Shown: positions 18,188 through 29,025, counted from the stretch's first letter. The stretch: 64,000 nt of DNA from Halobacillus faecis (GCF_007991335.1 NZ_BJYD01000012.1:62001-126000), one strand, 5' to 3'. Notes: generated by a model from the letters alone, not told the origin. A program made the numbers and translations.

Positions 18188-18995
18188 TGGGATGGGTCTG
18201 CTTTTTTCGATTAGAGAATGTATGGACTTCGGTATAACCGACGGATTTTGCAAGATCGATCGCTTCTTCATAGCGGTACCCGATATGGTCCGGCTTGTGG
18301 GCATCCGAGCAGAGAACGATTCCAACACCTTCCTCTTTACACATTTGCAGAAGCGTCGGATCTGGATAGAGTTCTCCGACGGGCTTTCGCAAGCCTGCCG
18401 TACTGATTTCTATGCACGTATCTGTTTTCGCAAGGGCTTTCGCTGCACGTTTGTATTGTTCTTTTAAAAATTCTTCATCGTCCGGCTGGTAACCGAACAC
18501 TTTGATGACATCAATGTGACCGACAAAATCAAATAGTCCTGACTCTGCAAGGGTGACGACACGGTCAAAATATTGCTGATACACGTCTTTTAGATCCCGT
18601 TTTTCATATTCATCCCGGTATATTGCAAGGTCGATGCCCCATTCATCGATCCAGTGGACGGAACCGATCACGTAATCGAAAGGGTGGGAAGAAATGAAAG
18701 CTTCCATCTCTTTTTCTTTTCCTGGCATGTAATCCATTTCAATGCCCATCTTGATGGGGAGGTCTGCTTTGGCTGCTTCATCAAACATCTTCTGGTAGGT
18801 TTCAAAGTCAAGCGTCCGGCGGTTCTCCACCCATGGATTAGAGAGGATTTCACGCGTTTCCTGAAAAAAATATGCATGTTCAGATATGCCTAATTCTTCA
18901 ATTCCTTCTTTTTTCGCTTTTGTTATGTAGGTTCGTAGGTAGTCGACATCAAGGTTTCCGGTTTCCGCCATATGGACGTGGTAATCAGTGCGCAT
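18180..18995 (-). CDS. Histidinol-phosphatase, PHP type (HisJ/HisK)
   Basis: 271-aa PHP-family phosphatase that makes histidinol from histidinol phosphate. Metal motifs: DYHVHMAETGN (HxH at 6-8), GISEHAYF, GSVHWID, FDFVGHIDVIK and LCSDAHKPDHIG. GAGGAGGG lies before the ATG. No other his gene is nearby, as is usual for this enzyme in bacilli. A sugar or nucleotide phosphatase of the same superfamily remains possible. It is followed by an overlapping NUDIX gene. Confidence 0.85.
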   Translation of the reverse strand: MRTDYHVHMAETGNLDVDYLRTYITKAKKEGIEELGISEHAYFFQETREILSNPWVENRRTLDFETYQKMFDEAAKADLPIKMGIEMDYMPGKEKEMEAFISSHPFDYVIGSVHWIDEWGIDLAIYRDEYEKRDLKDVYQQYFDRVVTLAESGLFDFVGHIDVIKVFGYQPDDEEFLKEQYKRAAKALAKTDTCIEISTAGLRKPVGELYPDPTLLQMCKEEGVGIVLCSDAHKPDHIGYRYEEAIDLAKSVGYTEVHTFSNRKKQTHPIG

Positions 18996-19158
18996 GTGCG
19001 GCCCTCCTCTATCGAATTTTATTCATCATAACAAACATCAGAAAAAATCACCAAGAAGAAGTGGATGGAAGCATTTGATACGAGAAGTATAAGGGGATGA
19101 TATGTTAAAATAGGGAGGTTAAGACAAGCGCGATAGAAATAGAGGTGCTTTATCAATC

Positions 19159-20103
19159 ATGAATGACACAAAGAGGTTAACGGAAGGGGCTTTAATGACC
19201 GGCCTATATCTGCTATTGTTATTGGTAATCATTTTTGTGCCGGTTATGGGACCACTACTACTAATGATCCTGCCTGTTCCATTTGTTTATTATAGTTATC
19301 GTTATGGTGGGAAAGCCGGGGGCCTGATGTTCATGGCCACCACCATTTTCACACTCTTATTTGCGACCGTATTTACAGTATTCACCTTACTTGCCGGCAT
19401 TGGCGGGCTTTTCCTAGGAATCGCTTTGCATCACAAACGTTCCTCCTATGAAGCTCTTGCCATAGGTTCTGTTGGGTTTGTCATCGGTCTTCTCGGCATT
19501 CTCTTAATCACTCAACTCTTTCTTGGTGTCAACTTAATGGATGAGCTGCAGAGTGGGATGAACCAGGGGTACGGAACTTTTGAGAGAATATTCTCAGGAC
19601 TTCTTGAAGGGGAAGAGGTAGAAACGGACCTGGCTGAGATTGGTCAATTGATTGAGTTCATTCCAGATATTGTTCCAAGTATATTGGCGATGAGTGGTGT
19701 AATGCTTGCGTTTGTCAGTCAATGGACGACCTATAAACTGATCAATCGCATCGAAAATCAAACCCTTGGATTCACAGATTTTAAGAACATCAAGCTGCCG
19801 ACATCGATATTATGGTATTACTTTGTGGCGATGATCTTGAATTATGTCACGATGGATGGAAATGATCTGGCCTATTTAGCTGCCCTGAATGTCTTCATTC
19901 TAACGGGAGCCCTGATCGTCCTGCAGGGATTCTCTTTCGTCTTTTTTTATGCATGGAAGAAAAAGTGGTCCAAAGCGATACCGATTCTTGTGGTTGTATT
20001 TTCCATACTTCTTCCAGGAATCGTGATGTACCTTGTAAGAATAATCGGTATAATTGATATAGGATTTCCAATGAGGGAACGTGTGGAAGAAAAGAAAGAA
20101 TGA
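19159..20103 (+). CDS. yybS: YybS family membrane protein (DUF2232)
   Basis: 314-aa protein with about eight hydrophobic segments; the start MNDTKRLTEGALMTGLYLLLLLVII and the ILPVPFVYYSYRYGGKAG block match the YybS family. The fold resembles ECF S components, but no ligand is known. It precedes gdpP and rplI, the conserved order in bacilli, and probably shares their transcript; 33 bases separate it from gdpP. Confidence 0.9.
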   Translation: MNDTKRLTEGALMTGLYLLLLLVIIFVPVMGPLLLMILPVPFVYYSYRYGGKAGGLMFMATTIFTLLFATVFTVFTLLAGIGGLFLGIALHHKRSSYEALAIGSVGFVIGLLGILLITQLFLGVNLMDELQSGMNQGYGTFERIFSGLLEGEEVETDLAEIGQLIEFIPDIVPSILAMSGVMLAFVSQWTTYKLINRIENQTLGFTDFKNIKLPTSILWYYFVAMILNYVTMDGNDLAYLAALNVFILTGALIVLQGFSFVFFYAWKKKWSKAIPILVVVFSILLPGIVMYLVRIIGIIDIGFPMRERVEEKKE

Positions 20104-20136
20104 TCGCTCTCAAGAAGATGGTAGGAGCTGAATGCA

Positions 20137-22110
20137 ATGCCGAATTTTTTTAAAAAACCAACGATGAGCGGACATTTGTGGATCATTTATTTGATCTCTC
20201 TCATTCTGCTTGGCTTTATCTGGTACTATCAATGGATGTTGGGATTGATGATGACGCTGTTTTTAGCTGCGTCCATCTTTTACAGTGTCCGTACTGAACA
20301 GAACATGATCAATGAGACGGAAGAATATATATCGACCTTATCCTACAGGGTGAAAAAAGTCGGCGAAGAAGCTTTGTTGGAAATGCCCATAGGGATTGTT
20401 CTTTATAGTGAGAACTATACGATTGAGTGGGCAAACCCTTATATGAACAAATTCACAGAAGAAGATACGATTGTTGGAGAATCGTTAAAACGGCTATCCG
20501 ATCACCTCATCCCATGTGTGAAAGATGAAGAAGATGAAGTTTGGATTACGATTGGCGGTTATAAGTTCCAGACAATTATTAAAAGGGAGGAACGTCTGCT
20601 TTATATGTTCGATCGGACGAAGCAGACGGAAATCCATAATCGTTATGAGAATGAGCAGACGGTTCTTTCGATTATTTTCCTTGATAACTATGAAGAAATC
20701 ACCCAGGGAATGGATGATACAGCCAAAAGCCATATCAACTCACAAGTGACTTCCATATTGAACAAGTGGGCGGGGGATTATGGCATTTACTTGAAGCGGA
20801 CTTCTCAAGAGCGTTTCATAGCTGTCATGAATCAGGAAATTCTTTATACTTTGGAAAAAGCGAAGTTTGAAATCCTTGATGATGTCCGTGAATTGATTAC
20901 AGACCAGAACGTTCCCTTGACGCTAAGTTTCGGAATCGGTGTGGGTCCGGTCAGTCTTCCTGAACTTGGAGAATTGGCTCAGTCCAGTCTCGATCTCGCT
21001 CTTGGCCGGGGCGGAGATCAGGTCGCCATCAAAGATGATTCTGGAAAAGTCCGTTTCTATGGTGGAAAAACGAATCCGATGGAAAAACGGACACGGGTAC
21101 GCGCCCGGGTGATCTCCCACGCCATGAAAGAACTTGTACAGGCAAGTGAAAAGGTCTTGATCATGGGACACAAATCCCCGGATATGGACTCTGTCGGCGC
21201 TTCAATCGGGATCTTGAAAATTGCTCAGGCGAACGATAAGAAAGCTGCCATCGTTCTCGATCCGGACGATATTGATACCGGCGTTCAGCGGATGGTCGAG
21301 GAAATCGAGAAAGATGAGGACCTCTGGCATTATTTTATCCCGCCGGAGGATGCTTTAGAGATGGTCACAAATGAAACCTTGCTCGTGGTTGTAGATACGC
21401 ACAAACCTTCCATGGTCATTGAGGAGAAGCTCCTTTCCAAAACGGAGCATGTCGTCGTCATCGATCACCATAGACGGGCCGAAGAATTCATTGCAGATCC
21501 GACCCTTGTTTATATGGAACCTTACGCCTCATCAACGGCGGAGCTCGTCACTGAATTGCTCGAATATCAGCCGAAGAAACTGAAACTATCGATGCTGGAA
21601 TCAACGGCCCTGCTCGCAGGAATTATCGTCGATACGAAAAGTTTCACGCTCCGTACAGGATCACGGACGTTTGATGCTGCTTCTTACTTGAGGTCCAAGG
21701 GAGCAGATACCGTACAAGTCCAGAAATTTATGAAAGAAGATTTAGATGTCTATGTTCGTAGAAGTAAACTGATTGAACGGGCTTCTGTTTACCGTGACGG
21801 CATTGCCATTTCCACCGGGGACCGTGGAGAAACATACGGACCAGTCATTATTGCGCAGGCTGCGGATACCTTACTGACGATGAGCGGAATCGTTTCTTCG
21901 TTCGTTATTTCTGAACGGAGTGATGGAAGGATTGGCATCAGTGCCCGTTCTCTAGGGGATATCAACGTTCAGGTCATCATGGAGAAAATGAACGGTGGCG
22001 GGCATTTGACGAACGCAGCCACCCAGCTTGAAGATACAACGATTGAAGATGCGAAAGCATTGTTGCAAGATATTATTGATGAATATTTCGAAGGGGGAGA
22101 CATAGAATGA
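20137..22110 (+). CDS. gdpP: Cyclic-di-AMP phosphodiesterase GdpP
   Basis: 657-aa membrane-bound enzyme that cuts c-di-AMP to pApA. Two N-terminal helices (~12-48), a PAS-like haem/NO-sensing domain (~75-150), a degenerate GGDEF domain (~170-300) and the DHH-DHHA1 catalytic part: [13 protein letters not shown] near 344, the DHH motif at 443-445, and GGGHLTNAA near the end. It matters locally because a probable c-di-AMP riboswitch lies at ~29.2 kb. Start GGAGCTGAATGCAATG; the last four bases overlap rplI (ATGA). Confidence 0.96.
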   Translation: MPNFFKKPTMSGHLWIIYLISLILLGFIWYYQWMLGLMMTLFLAASIFYSVRTEQNMINETEEYISTLSYRVKKVGEEALLEMPIGIVLYSENYTIEWANPYMNKFTEEDTIVGESLKRLSDHLIPCVKDEEDEVWITIGGYKFQTIIKREERLLYMFDRTKQTEIHNRYENEQTVLSIIFLDNYEEITQGMDDTAKSHINSQVTSILNKWAGDYGIYLKRTSQERFIAVMNQEILYTLEKAKFEILDDVRELITDQNVPLTLSFGIGVGPVSLPELGELAQSSLDLALGRGGDQVAIKDDSGKVRFYGGKTNPMEKRTRVRARVISHAMKELVQASEKVLIMGHKSPDMDSVGASIGILKIAQANDKKAAIVLDPDDIDTGVQRMVEEIEKDEDLWHYFIPPEDALEMVTNETLLVVVDTHKPSMVIEEKLLSKTEHVVVIDHHRRAEEFIADPTLVYMEPYASSTAELVTELLEYQPKKLKLSMLESTALLAGIIVDTKSFTLRTGSRTFDAASYLRSKGADTVQVQKFMKEDLDVYVRRSKLIERASVYRDGIAISTGDRGETYGPVIIAQAADTLLTMSGIVSSFVISERSDGRIGISARSLGDINVQVIMEKMNGGGHLTNAATQLEDTTIEDAKALLQDIIDEYFEGGDIE

Positions 22111-22553
22111 AAGTCATTTTCAAAGCAGATGTCAAAGGGAAAGGCAAAAAAGGCGAAATCAAAGAAGTGAACGATGGATACGCGCGCAACTACCTCCTTA
22201 AAAACAATTTGGCGGTAGAAGCGACGAAGGGGAACGTTCAAGCTCAAAAAGCCAAAGATGCCAAAGTTGAGCAGCAAGCACAGGAAGAAGTCGAAGAAGC
22301 GAAGCGTCTGAAAGACCAACTTGCCAACCTGGAAGTAAAGCTTGTGGCGAAATCCGGAGATAACGGGCGCCTGTTCGGGTCCATCACAAGTAAGCAAATT
22401 GCCGAGCAACTGAAGAAATCCCACGATATTAAAATCGATAAACGTAAAATCGAGCTTGATGATCCGATCCGGACATTGGGCTATACCAATGTTCCTGTGA
22501 AACTTCACCCAGAAGTAACAGGGACAATCAAAGTCCACGTCGAGGAAAAGTAA
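22107..22553 (+). CDS. rplI: 50S ribosomal protein L9
   Basis: 148-aa L9: N-terminal RNA-binding [30 protein letters not shown], a long connecting helix, and the C-terminal domain with [17 protein letters not shown]. Starts inside the gdpP stop (ATGA), so translation is coupled. A terminator follows. Confidence 0.97.
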   Translation: MKVIFKADVKGKGKKGEIKEVNDGYARNYLLKNNLAVEATKGNVQAQKAKDAKVEQQAQEEVEEAKRLKDQLANLEVKLVAKSGDNGRLFGSITSKQIAEQLKKSHDIKIDKRKIELDDPIRTLGYTNVPVKLHPEVTGTIKVHVEEK

Positions 22554-22566
22554 GTATTGAACGATT

Positions 22567-22603
22567 AAGCGCCCAATCCATTTTCTGGAGCTATTGGGCG
22601 CTT
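22567..22603 (+). terminator. Intrinsic terminator after rplI
   Basis: AAGCGCCCAAT and ATTGGGCGCTT form an 11-bp stem; the tail CTGTTTTGT is only moderately T-rich. Confidence 0.75.
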
Positions 22604-22661
22604 CTGTTTTGTATTTCTGGCCTACATTCCTCTTTTTCATAACGAAAAGGAAGGATGTATA

Positions 22662-22708
22662 AAATAACCATACAACGTGTGGTTATTTGAGACGGACGGG
22701 CCATCCGT
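22662..22708 (+). promoter_or_regulatory. Two hairpins in the dnaC leader
   Basis: AAATAACCA (22662-22670) pairs with TGGTTATTT (22680-22688) around nine bases, and ACGGA (22692-22696) pairs with TCCGT (22704-22708). Neither has a T run. They lie 26-73 bases before the helicase start and could affect its translation. Confidence 0.4.
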
Positions 22709-22734
22709 GCTTTAGATTCAGAGGAGGAACAACA

Positions 22735-24096
22735 GTGAGTGAAATGTGGAATGACCGTACCCCGCCCCATAATATAGAAGCAGAACAGGCAGTACTCGGT
22801 GCGGTCTTTTTAGAACCTGATGCAATGTCGACAGCTGCTGAGTATCTTCTTCCTGAAGATTTCTACCGGGCGAGCCACCAGCGCATTTTTGAGGTGATGC
22901 TCTCTCTCTCAGATAAAGGGGAGCCGATCGATCTCGTGACCGTAACAGCAGCTCTTTCCAACAACCAGGTGCTGGAAGAAGTCGGCGGCGTTTCTTACTT
23001 GACGGATATTGCAAACTCCGTACCGACCGCTGCGAATATCCAGTACTATACGAGCATTGTGAGTGAAAAATCGACCCTTAGAAGTTTGATCCGTACAGCG
23101 ACGAATATTGTGACGACGGGTTACTCGGAAGAAGAAGACCTGGAGGATGTATTGAACGCTGCGGAAAAAGACATTCTCGAGGTATCACAAAGGAAAAATT
23201 CCAGTGCATTCAAAAGCATTAAAGACGTACTGATTGACGTTTATGACAATATTGAGCAGCTTCACCACAATGACGGAAGTACGACTGGAATTCCGACAGG
23301 GTACCGCGATCTTGATCATATCACCTCTGGTTTCCAACGGAATGATTTGATTATTATCGCCGCCCGTCCGTCTATGGGTAAGACCGCGTTTGCTTTGAAT
23401 ATTGCGCAGAACGTTGCGGTCCATACCGATGAAAATGTCGCGATTTTCAGTTTGGAGATGGGGGCTGACCAGCTCGTCTCCCGTATGATATGTGCGGAAG
23501 GAAACATCGATGCTCAGCGTCTTCGTACAGGACAGATGGAAACAGAAGATTGGAACAAACTGACGATGGCAATGGGGAGTTTATCGAACGCCGGAATCTA
23601 TATTGACGATACACCAGGAATCCGGGTCAGCGAAATTCGTTCGAAGTGCCGTCGTCTCAAACAAGAACATGGACTTGGTATGATTCTGATTGACTATTTG
23701 CAGTTGATCCAGGGAAGCGCCAACTCCAAGGAAAACCGTCAACAGGAAGTATCAGAAATTTCCCGTTCCTTAAAAGGGCTAGCTCGTGAGCTCAACGTTC
23801 CATTGATTGCTTTGTCACAGCTCTCTCGTGGAGTTGAATCAAGACAGGACAAGCGACCGATGATGTCTGACTTGCGTGAATCCGGTTCGATTGAGCAGGA
23901 TGCCGATATCGTAGGATTCCTTTACCGTGATGATTACTACGATCAGGAATCAGAGAATCAGAATATTATTGAAATCATCCTTGCCAAGCAGCGTAACGGC
24001 CCAGTGGGGACCGTCTCCCTTGCCTTTGTGAAAGAATACAACAAGTTCGTGGATTTGGACCACCGGTATTCAGATGCCGATGTTCCGCCAGCATAG
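22735..24096 (+). CDS. dnaC: Replicative DNA helicase (DnaB type; DnaC in Bacillus)
   Basis: 453-aa hexameric helicase. N-terminal collar domain (HNIEAEQAVLGAVFLEPDAM...), linker, then the RecA-type motor with Walker A ARPSMGKTAF (~208-217), MILIDYLQLIQG and the conserved SQLSRGVESRQDKRPMMSDLRESG arm. GTG at 22735 behind GAGGAGG is the start; a longer ORF from 22687 crosses the leader hairpins. No intein. Follows rplI as in B. subtilis. Confidence 0.96.
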   Translation: MSEMWNDRTPPHNIEAEQAVLGAVFLEPDAMSTAAEYLLPEDFYRASHQRIFEVMLSLSDKGEPIDLVTVTAALSNNQVLEEVGGVSYLTDIANSVPTAANIQYYTSIVSEKSTLRSLIRTATNIVTTGYSEEEDLEDVLNAAEKDILEVSQRKNSSAFKSIKDVLIDVYDNIEQLHHNDGSTTGIPTGYRDLDHITSGFQRNDLIIIAARPSMGKTAFALNIAQNVAVHTDENVAIFSLEMGADQLVSRMICAEGNIDAQRLRTGQMETEDWNKLTMAMGSLSNAGIYIDDTPGIRVSEIRSKCRRLKQEHGLGMILIDYLQLIQGSANSKENRQQEVSEISRSLKGLARELNVPLIALSQLSRGVESRQDKRPMMSDLRESGSIEQDADIVGFLYRDDYYDQESENQNIIEIILAKQRNGPVGTVSLAFVKEYNKFVDLDHRYSDADVPPA

Positions 24097-24102
24097 AAAA
24101 GG

Positions 24103-24138
24103 AAGACGCCCTAGACTTCAAGTCTCGGGCGTCTTTTT
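24103..24138 (+). terminator. Intrinsic terminator after dnaC
   Basis: AGACGCCC and GGGCGTCT pair, with an inner AGACTT / AAGTCT stem, followed by five T. Confidence 0.88.
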
Positions 24139-24217
24139 ATAAGCAGCTTCAAAGAAGCCATCTATATCATCATCCCCATCACGCCTCCCGAAAAGTAACG
24201 CTGGGAAATGGATGATC

Positions 24218-25075
24218 CTAAAGGGTCAGGAAGTGGTCGATCGCATGGGCGACACCATCTTCGTCATTCGTTTTTGTGTGGAAGTGGCAGACTTCTTTTA
24301 CTTCATCTTTAGCATTTTCCATGGCTGCGCTGTATCCTGCCACATTCATCATAGATAAATCATTAAGACTGTCTCCAATGACTGCTATTCTTTCTATGGA
24401 TCGATTCAGTTGTTGGGCCAGTTCCACGAGGGCATTCCCTTTAGAGGCTAGCCTGTGCTCCAGTTCGAAGTTATGATTGGCAGAGCTTACAAGGGTCAAG
24501 TCAGTGTAATCTTTGAACCTCTCCCATCCTTTTCTGAGCTTTTCCTCTTCAAAGGAGAAGGCGAGAATGTTGTACACATTCCTATGCTTATCTACGATTT
24601 CCTTGTAAGAGTCTACAGGTGAAAACCCGGACTGACTAAACTGTTTTTGGGCTGCCTTTTCAAGCTTGGTAAGATCCGTTTTCGGATTGGCACTCCGAAT
24701 CCTGTCGAGTTCAATGTTCATAAGCTCCCTGGCATTTTGAGGGGTCAAGATCTCTGCATCATCAATGGCTTCATAGTAGAATTCTTTTTCTTCAAGCCAC
24801 TCTAAAATTTCAGTGACATCCGCTTTCTCCATCGGTATGGATGAAAAAAGCGTACCGTCCGGACGATGGATGGTCGCTCCATTGGCGGCAATCACCCATG
24901 TATGAAGATCAAGTCCGGAGACTAGGTTATGGACATCGAAGGATGCTCTTCCTGTTGCGATGACCACCTCCACGCCTTTCGACTGGGCACGCTGTATAGC
25001 CTCCCTATTATTCGGGCTAATCTCATTCGCTGAATTTAATAACGTTCCGTCCAAATCAATGGCGATCATGTCCAT
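24218..25075 (-). CDS. HAD-superfamily phosphatase (Cof type)
   Basis: 285-aa HAD-IIB hydrolase that removes phosphate from small sugar- or cofactor-type compounds. Motif I DLDGTLLNS (Asp7 and Asp9), motif II IATGRAS, motif III Lys near SKGNALVEL, motif IV GDSLNDLSMM. It begins inside the end of the DeoR gene: ATG at 25075 follows GGAGGG by ten bases, with ATG at 25069 as alternative. Operon with the DeoR regulator suggests it acts on a metabolite that the regulator senses (inference). Confidence 0.88.
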   Translation of the reverse strand: MDMIAIDLDGTLLNSANEISPNNREAIQRAQSKGVEVVIATGRASFDVHNLVSGLDLHTWVIAANGATIHRPDGTLFSSIPMEKADVTEILEWLEEKEFYYEAIDDAEILTPQNARELMNIELDRIRSANPKTDLTKLEKAAQKQFSQSGFSPVDSYKEIVDKHRNVYNILAFSFEEEKLRKGWERFKDYTDLTLVSSANHNFELEHRLASKGNALVELAQQLNRSIERIAVIGDSLNDLSMMNVAGYSAAMENAKDEVKEVCHFHTKTNDEDGVAHAIDHFLTL

Positions 25076-25848
25076 AAATCTGATCCCTCCTCTTCTGTAA
25101 CAATCAAATCCACATGATGCTCCTGTAATTTCTGTTGGAATTCTTCATCAGGAAGTTGGTCTGTAATGATGACATCCACGTCTTCGAGTTCTGCAAAAGT
25201 GAAAAATTCGGTCACACCGAACTTCGTATGGTCTGCAAGAACAATGACTTGTTCTGCCTGTTTGATCATGTTCCGTTTGACCATCCCATCTTCTTCGTGG
25301 GCAATTGAGAGTCCCGATTCAGAGATTCCCACTACACCGATAAACGCCTGATCCACATGATAGCTTTTCACCCGTTCAATGACGGAAGCTCCATATAGGA
25401 ATTGATGCTCCTTTTGCAGAAAACCACCCAGCAATTGAATGGACACGCTTTCAACATTTGATAAGATTTCAGCCTGGTGAATAGAGTTCGTAATGACCGT
25501 AACGTCCATGGGTCGGATTTGATTCGCACACGCCTGCACCGTCGTCGAAGTATCCAAAATGATTTTGTCACCTGGCCGGATAAAGGAAGCCGCTTTTTTT
25601 CCGATTTGTTGTTTTTCAAAGGAAACGGTTTTTAAACGGTGGGAATAATCCTGTATGGTCGTATGCGTGCGTGGCAGAATCGCACCCCCTCGTGTACGCA
25701 CGATTGCCTTACGATCCTCCAACTTTACTAAATCCCGCCTTGCTGTGTCTCTTGATATATCAAACATCTCACACATTTGATCAATGGAGATCCGGCGATT
25801 TTCTTTTAAAAATTGCAAGATTCCAATCAGACGTTCTTCCTGATACAT
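25066..25848 (-). CDS. DeoR/GlpR-family transcriptional regulator
   Basis: 260-aa regulator. HTH at ~6-57 with the family's RRISIDQMCEMFDISRDTARRDLVKLE; the C-terminal sugar-phosphate-sensing domain shows GDKIILDTSTTVQACA, VITNSIHQAEIL and VIVLADHTKFG. It overlaps the HAD gene by 10 bases and precedes it, so both are one unit. Direct repeats of TTATAAGT before its start are a candidate self-operator. Its inducer is unknown. Confidence 0.9.
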   Translation of the reverse strand: MYQEERLIGILQFLKENRRISIDQMCEMFDISRDTARRDLVKLEDRKAIVRTRGGAILPRTHTTIQDYSHRLKTVSFEKQQIGKKAASFIRPGDKIILDTSTTVQACANQIRPMDVTVITNSIHQAEILSNVESVSIQLLGGFLQKEHQFLYGASVIERVKSYHVDQAFIGVVGISESGLSIAHEEDGMVKRNMIKQAEQVIVLADHTKFGVTEFFTFAELEDVDVIITDQLPDEEFQQKLQEHHVDLIVTEEEGSDLWT

Positions 25849-25869
25849 CGAATCCCCCTTCCGTTAGTG

Positions 25870-25890
25870 CTCTTATAAGTGATTATAAGT
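25870..25890. promoter_or_regulatory. Direct-repeat operator candidate before deoR-type gene
   Basis: TTATAAGT occurs at 25873-25880 and again at 25883-25890, one helical turn apart, 22-40 bases before the regulator start. The 14-mer CTCTTATAAGTGAT (25870-25883) recurs exactly at 54443-54456. Confidence 0.4.
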
Positions 25891-26001
25891 AATTTACTAA
25901 TTGAAATCAATTAAAAATAAGGTATTTTAAGTTTTGTTGTAAATATTAGTTAATTTCCCGCTTATATGATAAAAATAGAGTATTCAATAGGATAAAGCAT
26001 C

Positions 26002-26067
26002 ATGGAAGTCTTTATGGCGTTTCATTATGTCAAACACCAGGTGTCGAAAGAGGAGTATAAAAATTAA
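26002..26067 (+). CDS. Possible 21-residue peptide gene upstream of purA
   Basis: ATG to TAA frame MEVFMAFHYVKHQVSKEEYKN, with AGGATAAAGC as a fair ribosome site. I do not recognise it. A perfect Spo0A-box heptamer TGTCGAA (26042-26048) and an ACACCAGGTGT palindrome (26034-26044) lie inside. It may be a leader peptide, a small protein, or chance. It is the only coding candidate in the ~350-base gap between the regulator and purA. Confidence 0.3.
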   Translation: MEVFMAFHYVKHQVSKEEYKN

Positions 26068-26078
26068 AGGGTTATAAT

Positions 26079-26113
26079 CGAACGATAATAATGTAAATAT
26101 AATTTAATGTTCG
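26079..26113 (+). promoter_or_regulatory. PurR operator (paired PurBoxes) of purA
   Basis: CGAACGAT (26079-26086) and AATGTTCG (26106-26113) face each other across 19 bases. The pair, just upstream of the purA -35, fits the PurR PurBox arrangement of bacilli, where adenine represses and PRPP relieves. Confidence 0.75.
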
Positions 26114-26122
26114 GTTTTAGCG

Positions 26123-26151
26123 TTGACTTACAAGGTATGTATTGGTAAACT
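26123..26151 (+). promoter_or_regulatory. purA sigma-A promoter
   Basis: TTGACT, 17-base spacer, TAAACT; -10 ends about 44 bases before the purA start. Confidence 0.65.
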
Positions 26152-26153
26152 GA

Positions 26154-27485
<1,332 letters not shown>

Positions 27486-27489
27486 TATC

Positions 27490-27521
27490 GAAGCCTGGCT
27501 TACTCAGCCGGGCTTTTTTTC
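27490..27521 (+). terminator. Intrinsic terminator after purA
   Basis: AAGCCTGGCT and AGCCGGGCTT pair with one G-T pair, then seven T. Confidence 0.85.
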
Positions 27522-27595
27522 ACAAATCATAGAGAGAAAAGAATCGAATACGTGCAAGTTAGGGTAAACTCTACTTAGGTTATTAAGAGGAGGAG

Positions 27596-27611
27596 TGTTT
27601 CACGTGAAACG
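27596..27611. promoter_or_regulatory. parS site (Spo0J binding), 15 of 16 match
   Basis: TGTTTCACGTGAAACG differs from the Bacillus parS TGTTTCACGTGAAACA only at the last base. It spans the gap between ribosome site and start of the LOG-family gene and includes its GTG. Confidence 0.85.
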
Positions 27612-28146
27612 TATCTGTGTTTTCGCTGGGTCTAGTACAGGTAACGACCCGGTTTTCATAGAGAAGACGAAAGCTTTAGGAATGGGGTTGGCTGCAAAGA
27701 ACGTTGAGTTGGTCTATGGTGGTGCTAAAAGCGGTTTGATGGGAGTGCTGGCTGATCAGGTGCTGGACAGTGGCGGAAAAGTGACCGGAATTATGCCAAG
27801 TCACCTTTTTGAAAAAGAAATCGTTCACCCGAACATTACCAAAATGATCGAGGTAAGAACCATGCATGAAAGAAAAGCGAAAATGAGCGAACTGGCTGAT
27901 GGATTCATCGCCCTTCCAGGAGGTTTTGGTACGTTTGAAGAGCTTTTTGAAACGGTCAGCTGGGCTCAAATCGGTCTTCATACAAAACCACTTGCCCTGT
28001 ACAACATTGCGGAATACTACACTCCGCTTGTTCAACTCATAGAACATGCGATAAGAACAGGATTTGTACCCGAAGATAACCGTAACCTTTTTATAGATGC
28101 CAATGACCCTTTTTCTTTATTGAATGAAATGGAGAAGAAAGTATAA
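27604..28146 (+). CDS. LOG family protein (nucleotide 5'-monophosphate phosphoribohydrolase-like)
   Basis: 180-aa Rossmann-fold protein. The family signature PGGFGTFEE and the earlier MHERKAKMSELAD are present, as in LOG enzymes that free adenine or cytokinin bases from nucleoside monophosphates (YvdD in B. subtilis). GTG at 27604 is chosen: AGAGGAGGA ends nine bases upstream, while the in-frame GTG at 27595 touches that site. The start codon is part of a parS palindrome, so Spo0J spreading could affect its expression (inference). Confidence 0.88.
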   Translation: MKRICVFAGSSTGNDPVFIEKTKALGMGLAAKNVELVYGGAKSGLMGVLADQVLDSGGKVTGIMPSHLFEKEIVHPNITKMIEVRTMHERKAKMSELADGFIALPGGFGTFEELFETVSWAQIGLHTKPLALYNIAEYYTPLVQLIEHAIRTGFVPEDNRNLFIDANDPFSLLNEMEKKV

Positions 28147-28175
28147 GAGACGTGCCTATTCAGGCACGTCTCTTA
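28147..28175. terminator. Hairpin between convergent genes
   Basis: AGAGACGTGCCT and AGGCACGTCTCT pair perfectly around ATTC. It directly follows the LOG gene stop and overlaps the 3' end of the convergent gene; flanking T runs are weak. Confidence 0.7.
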
Positions 28176-28655
28176 TACTTGAATCGTTTTAAAGAAAATG
28201 AGTCCAAAAAAACGGTACGTCAATTTAATACTTTCAATGGAGGACTCTTCGGTGATGCTTAATCCGTAGATCGTCGTTGGCGAGGTATCAGGTGAAGCAG
28301 CCATTGCTTTAGAGGCGAGCGGCGAAGTGTCAGGGGCGAGCGGGATCGTTTCATATTCATTGATGGCATACGCATCTTCCACAAGCGCGTATGTATCAGT
28401 AATCATAAAACCTTTTTTAGAATCACTGACCTGCATCTTAATATTTTTAGGCTGTTGGTCGTTATTGATCGACACATCAGTGATCTGAATGCTCCCAAGC
28501 AAGCTTTTGTTTCCCAGAGCGACAATGACCGTTTGCTTATCTTCTGTGGTACCGATCGACCCATGGGTGAGTGGCGGGTTCAGTTTTAAAAATCCAATTA
28601 TGGAGACAAATAAAAGGATAAGGACGAAAACAACGTAGCGAAAAATCTTCTTCAA
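28173..28655 (-). CDS. Hypothetical membrane-anchored protein
   Basis: 160 aa, not recognised. One hydrophobic N-terminal segment (residues 7-23, YVVFVLILLFVSIIGFL) is followed by a largely beta-type outer domain, with a stretch of small residues and Ser/Pro (~105-128, two PDTSP copies). Probably a single-pass protein with the C-terminus outside. Start is TTG at 28655, six bases after AAGGAGGG. It converges on the LOG gene and has the tRNA genes behind it. Confidence 0.6.
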   Translation of the reverse strand: MKKIFRYVVFVLILLFVSIIGFLKLNPPLTHGSIGTTEDKQTVIVALGNKSLLGSIQITDVSINNDQQPKNIKMQVSDSKKGFMITDTYALVEDAYAINEYETIPLAPDTSPLASKAMAASPDTSPTTIYGLSITEESSIESIKLTYRFFGLIFFKTIQV

Positions 28656-28780
28656 ACAAACCCTCCTTTCTTTTTGATCGACAGAATTCTACGGGAAAAA
28701 CTATATTTCTAGTAAAATTACTATTGCTTACGGTTATCCTGTATGGTACGATAGTTATCGTTGCAGTGAACAAGCCATAT

Positions 28781-28857
28781 GGTCCGGTAGTTCAGTTGGT
28801 TAGAATGCCTGCCTGTCACGCAGGAGGTCGCGGGTTCGAGTCCCGTCCGGACCGCCA
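28781..28857 (+). tRNA. tRNA-Asp (GTC)
   Basis: 77 bases including encoded CCA. Acceptor GGTCCGG/CCGGACC, anticodon loop CTGTCAC giving GTC, T arm GCGGGTTCGAGTCCCGT. Confidence 0.97.
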
Positions 28858-29025
28858 CTTATATTATATCATTTGATGTAGTCGAATACACACGTAATGT
28901 GATGCACTCATTAGGTTATAACGTCGAATGGTAATGAAGGTAAGATTCAAACGTGTCGAGCACAAACATCATCGAATCTCCTTCAAGACAAGAGGTAGAG
29001 CGAAAGCAAATGTTATAGTCATTAT

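Noticed and set aside
22735-24096. Intein in the DnaB-type helicase
   Set aside because: Length and motif spacing are those of an uninterrupted protein.
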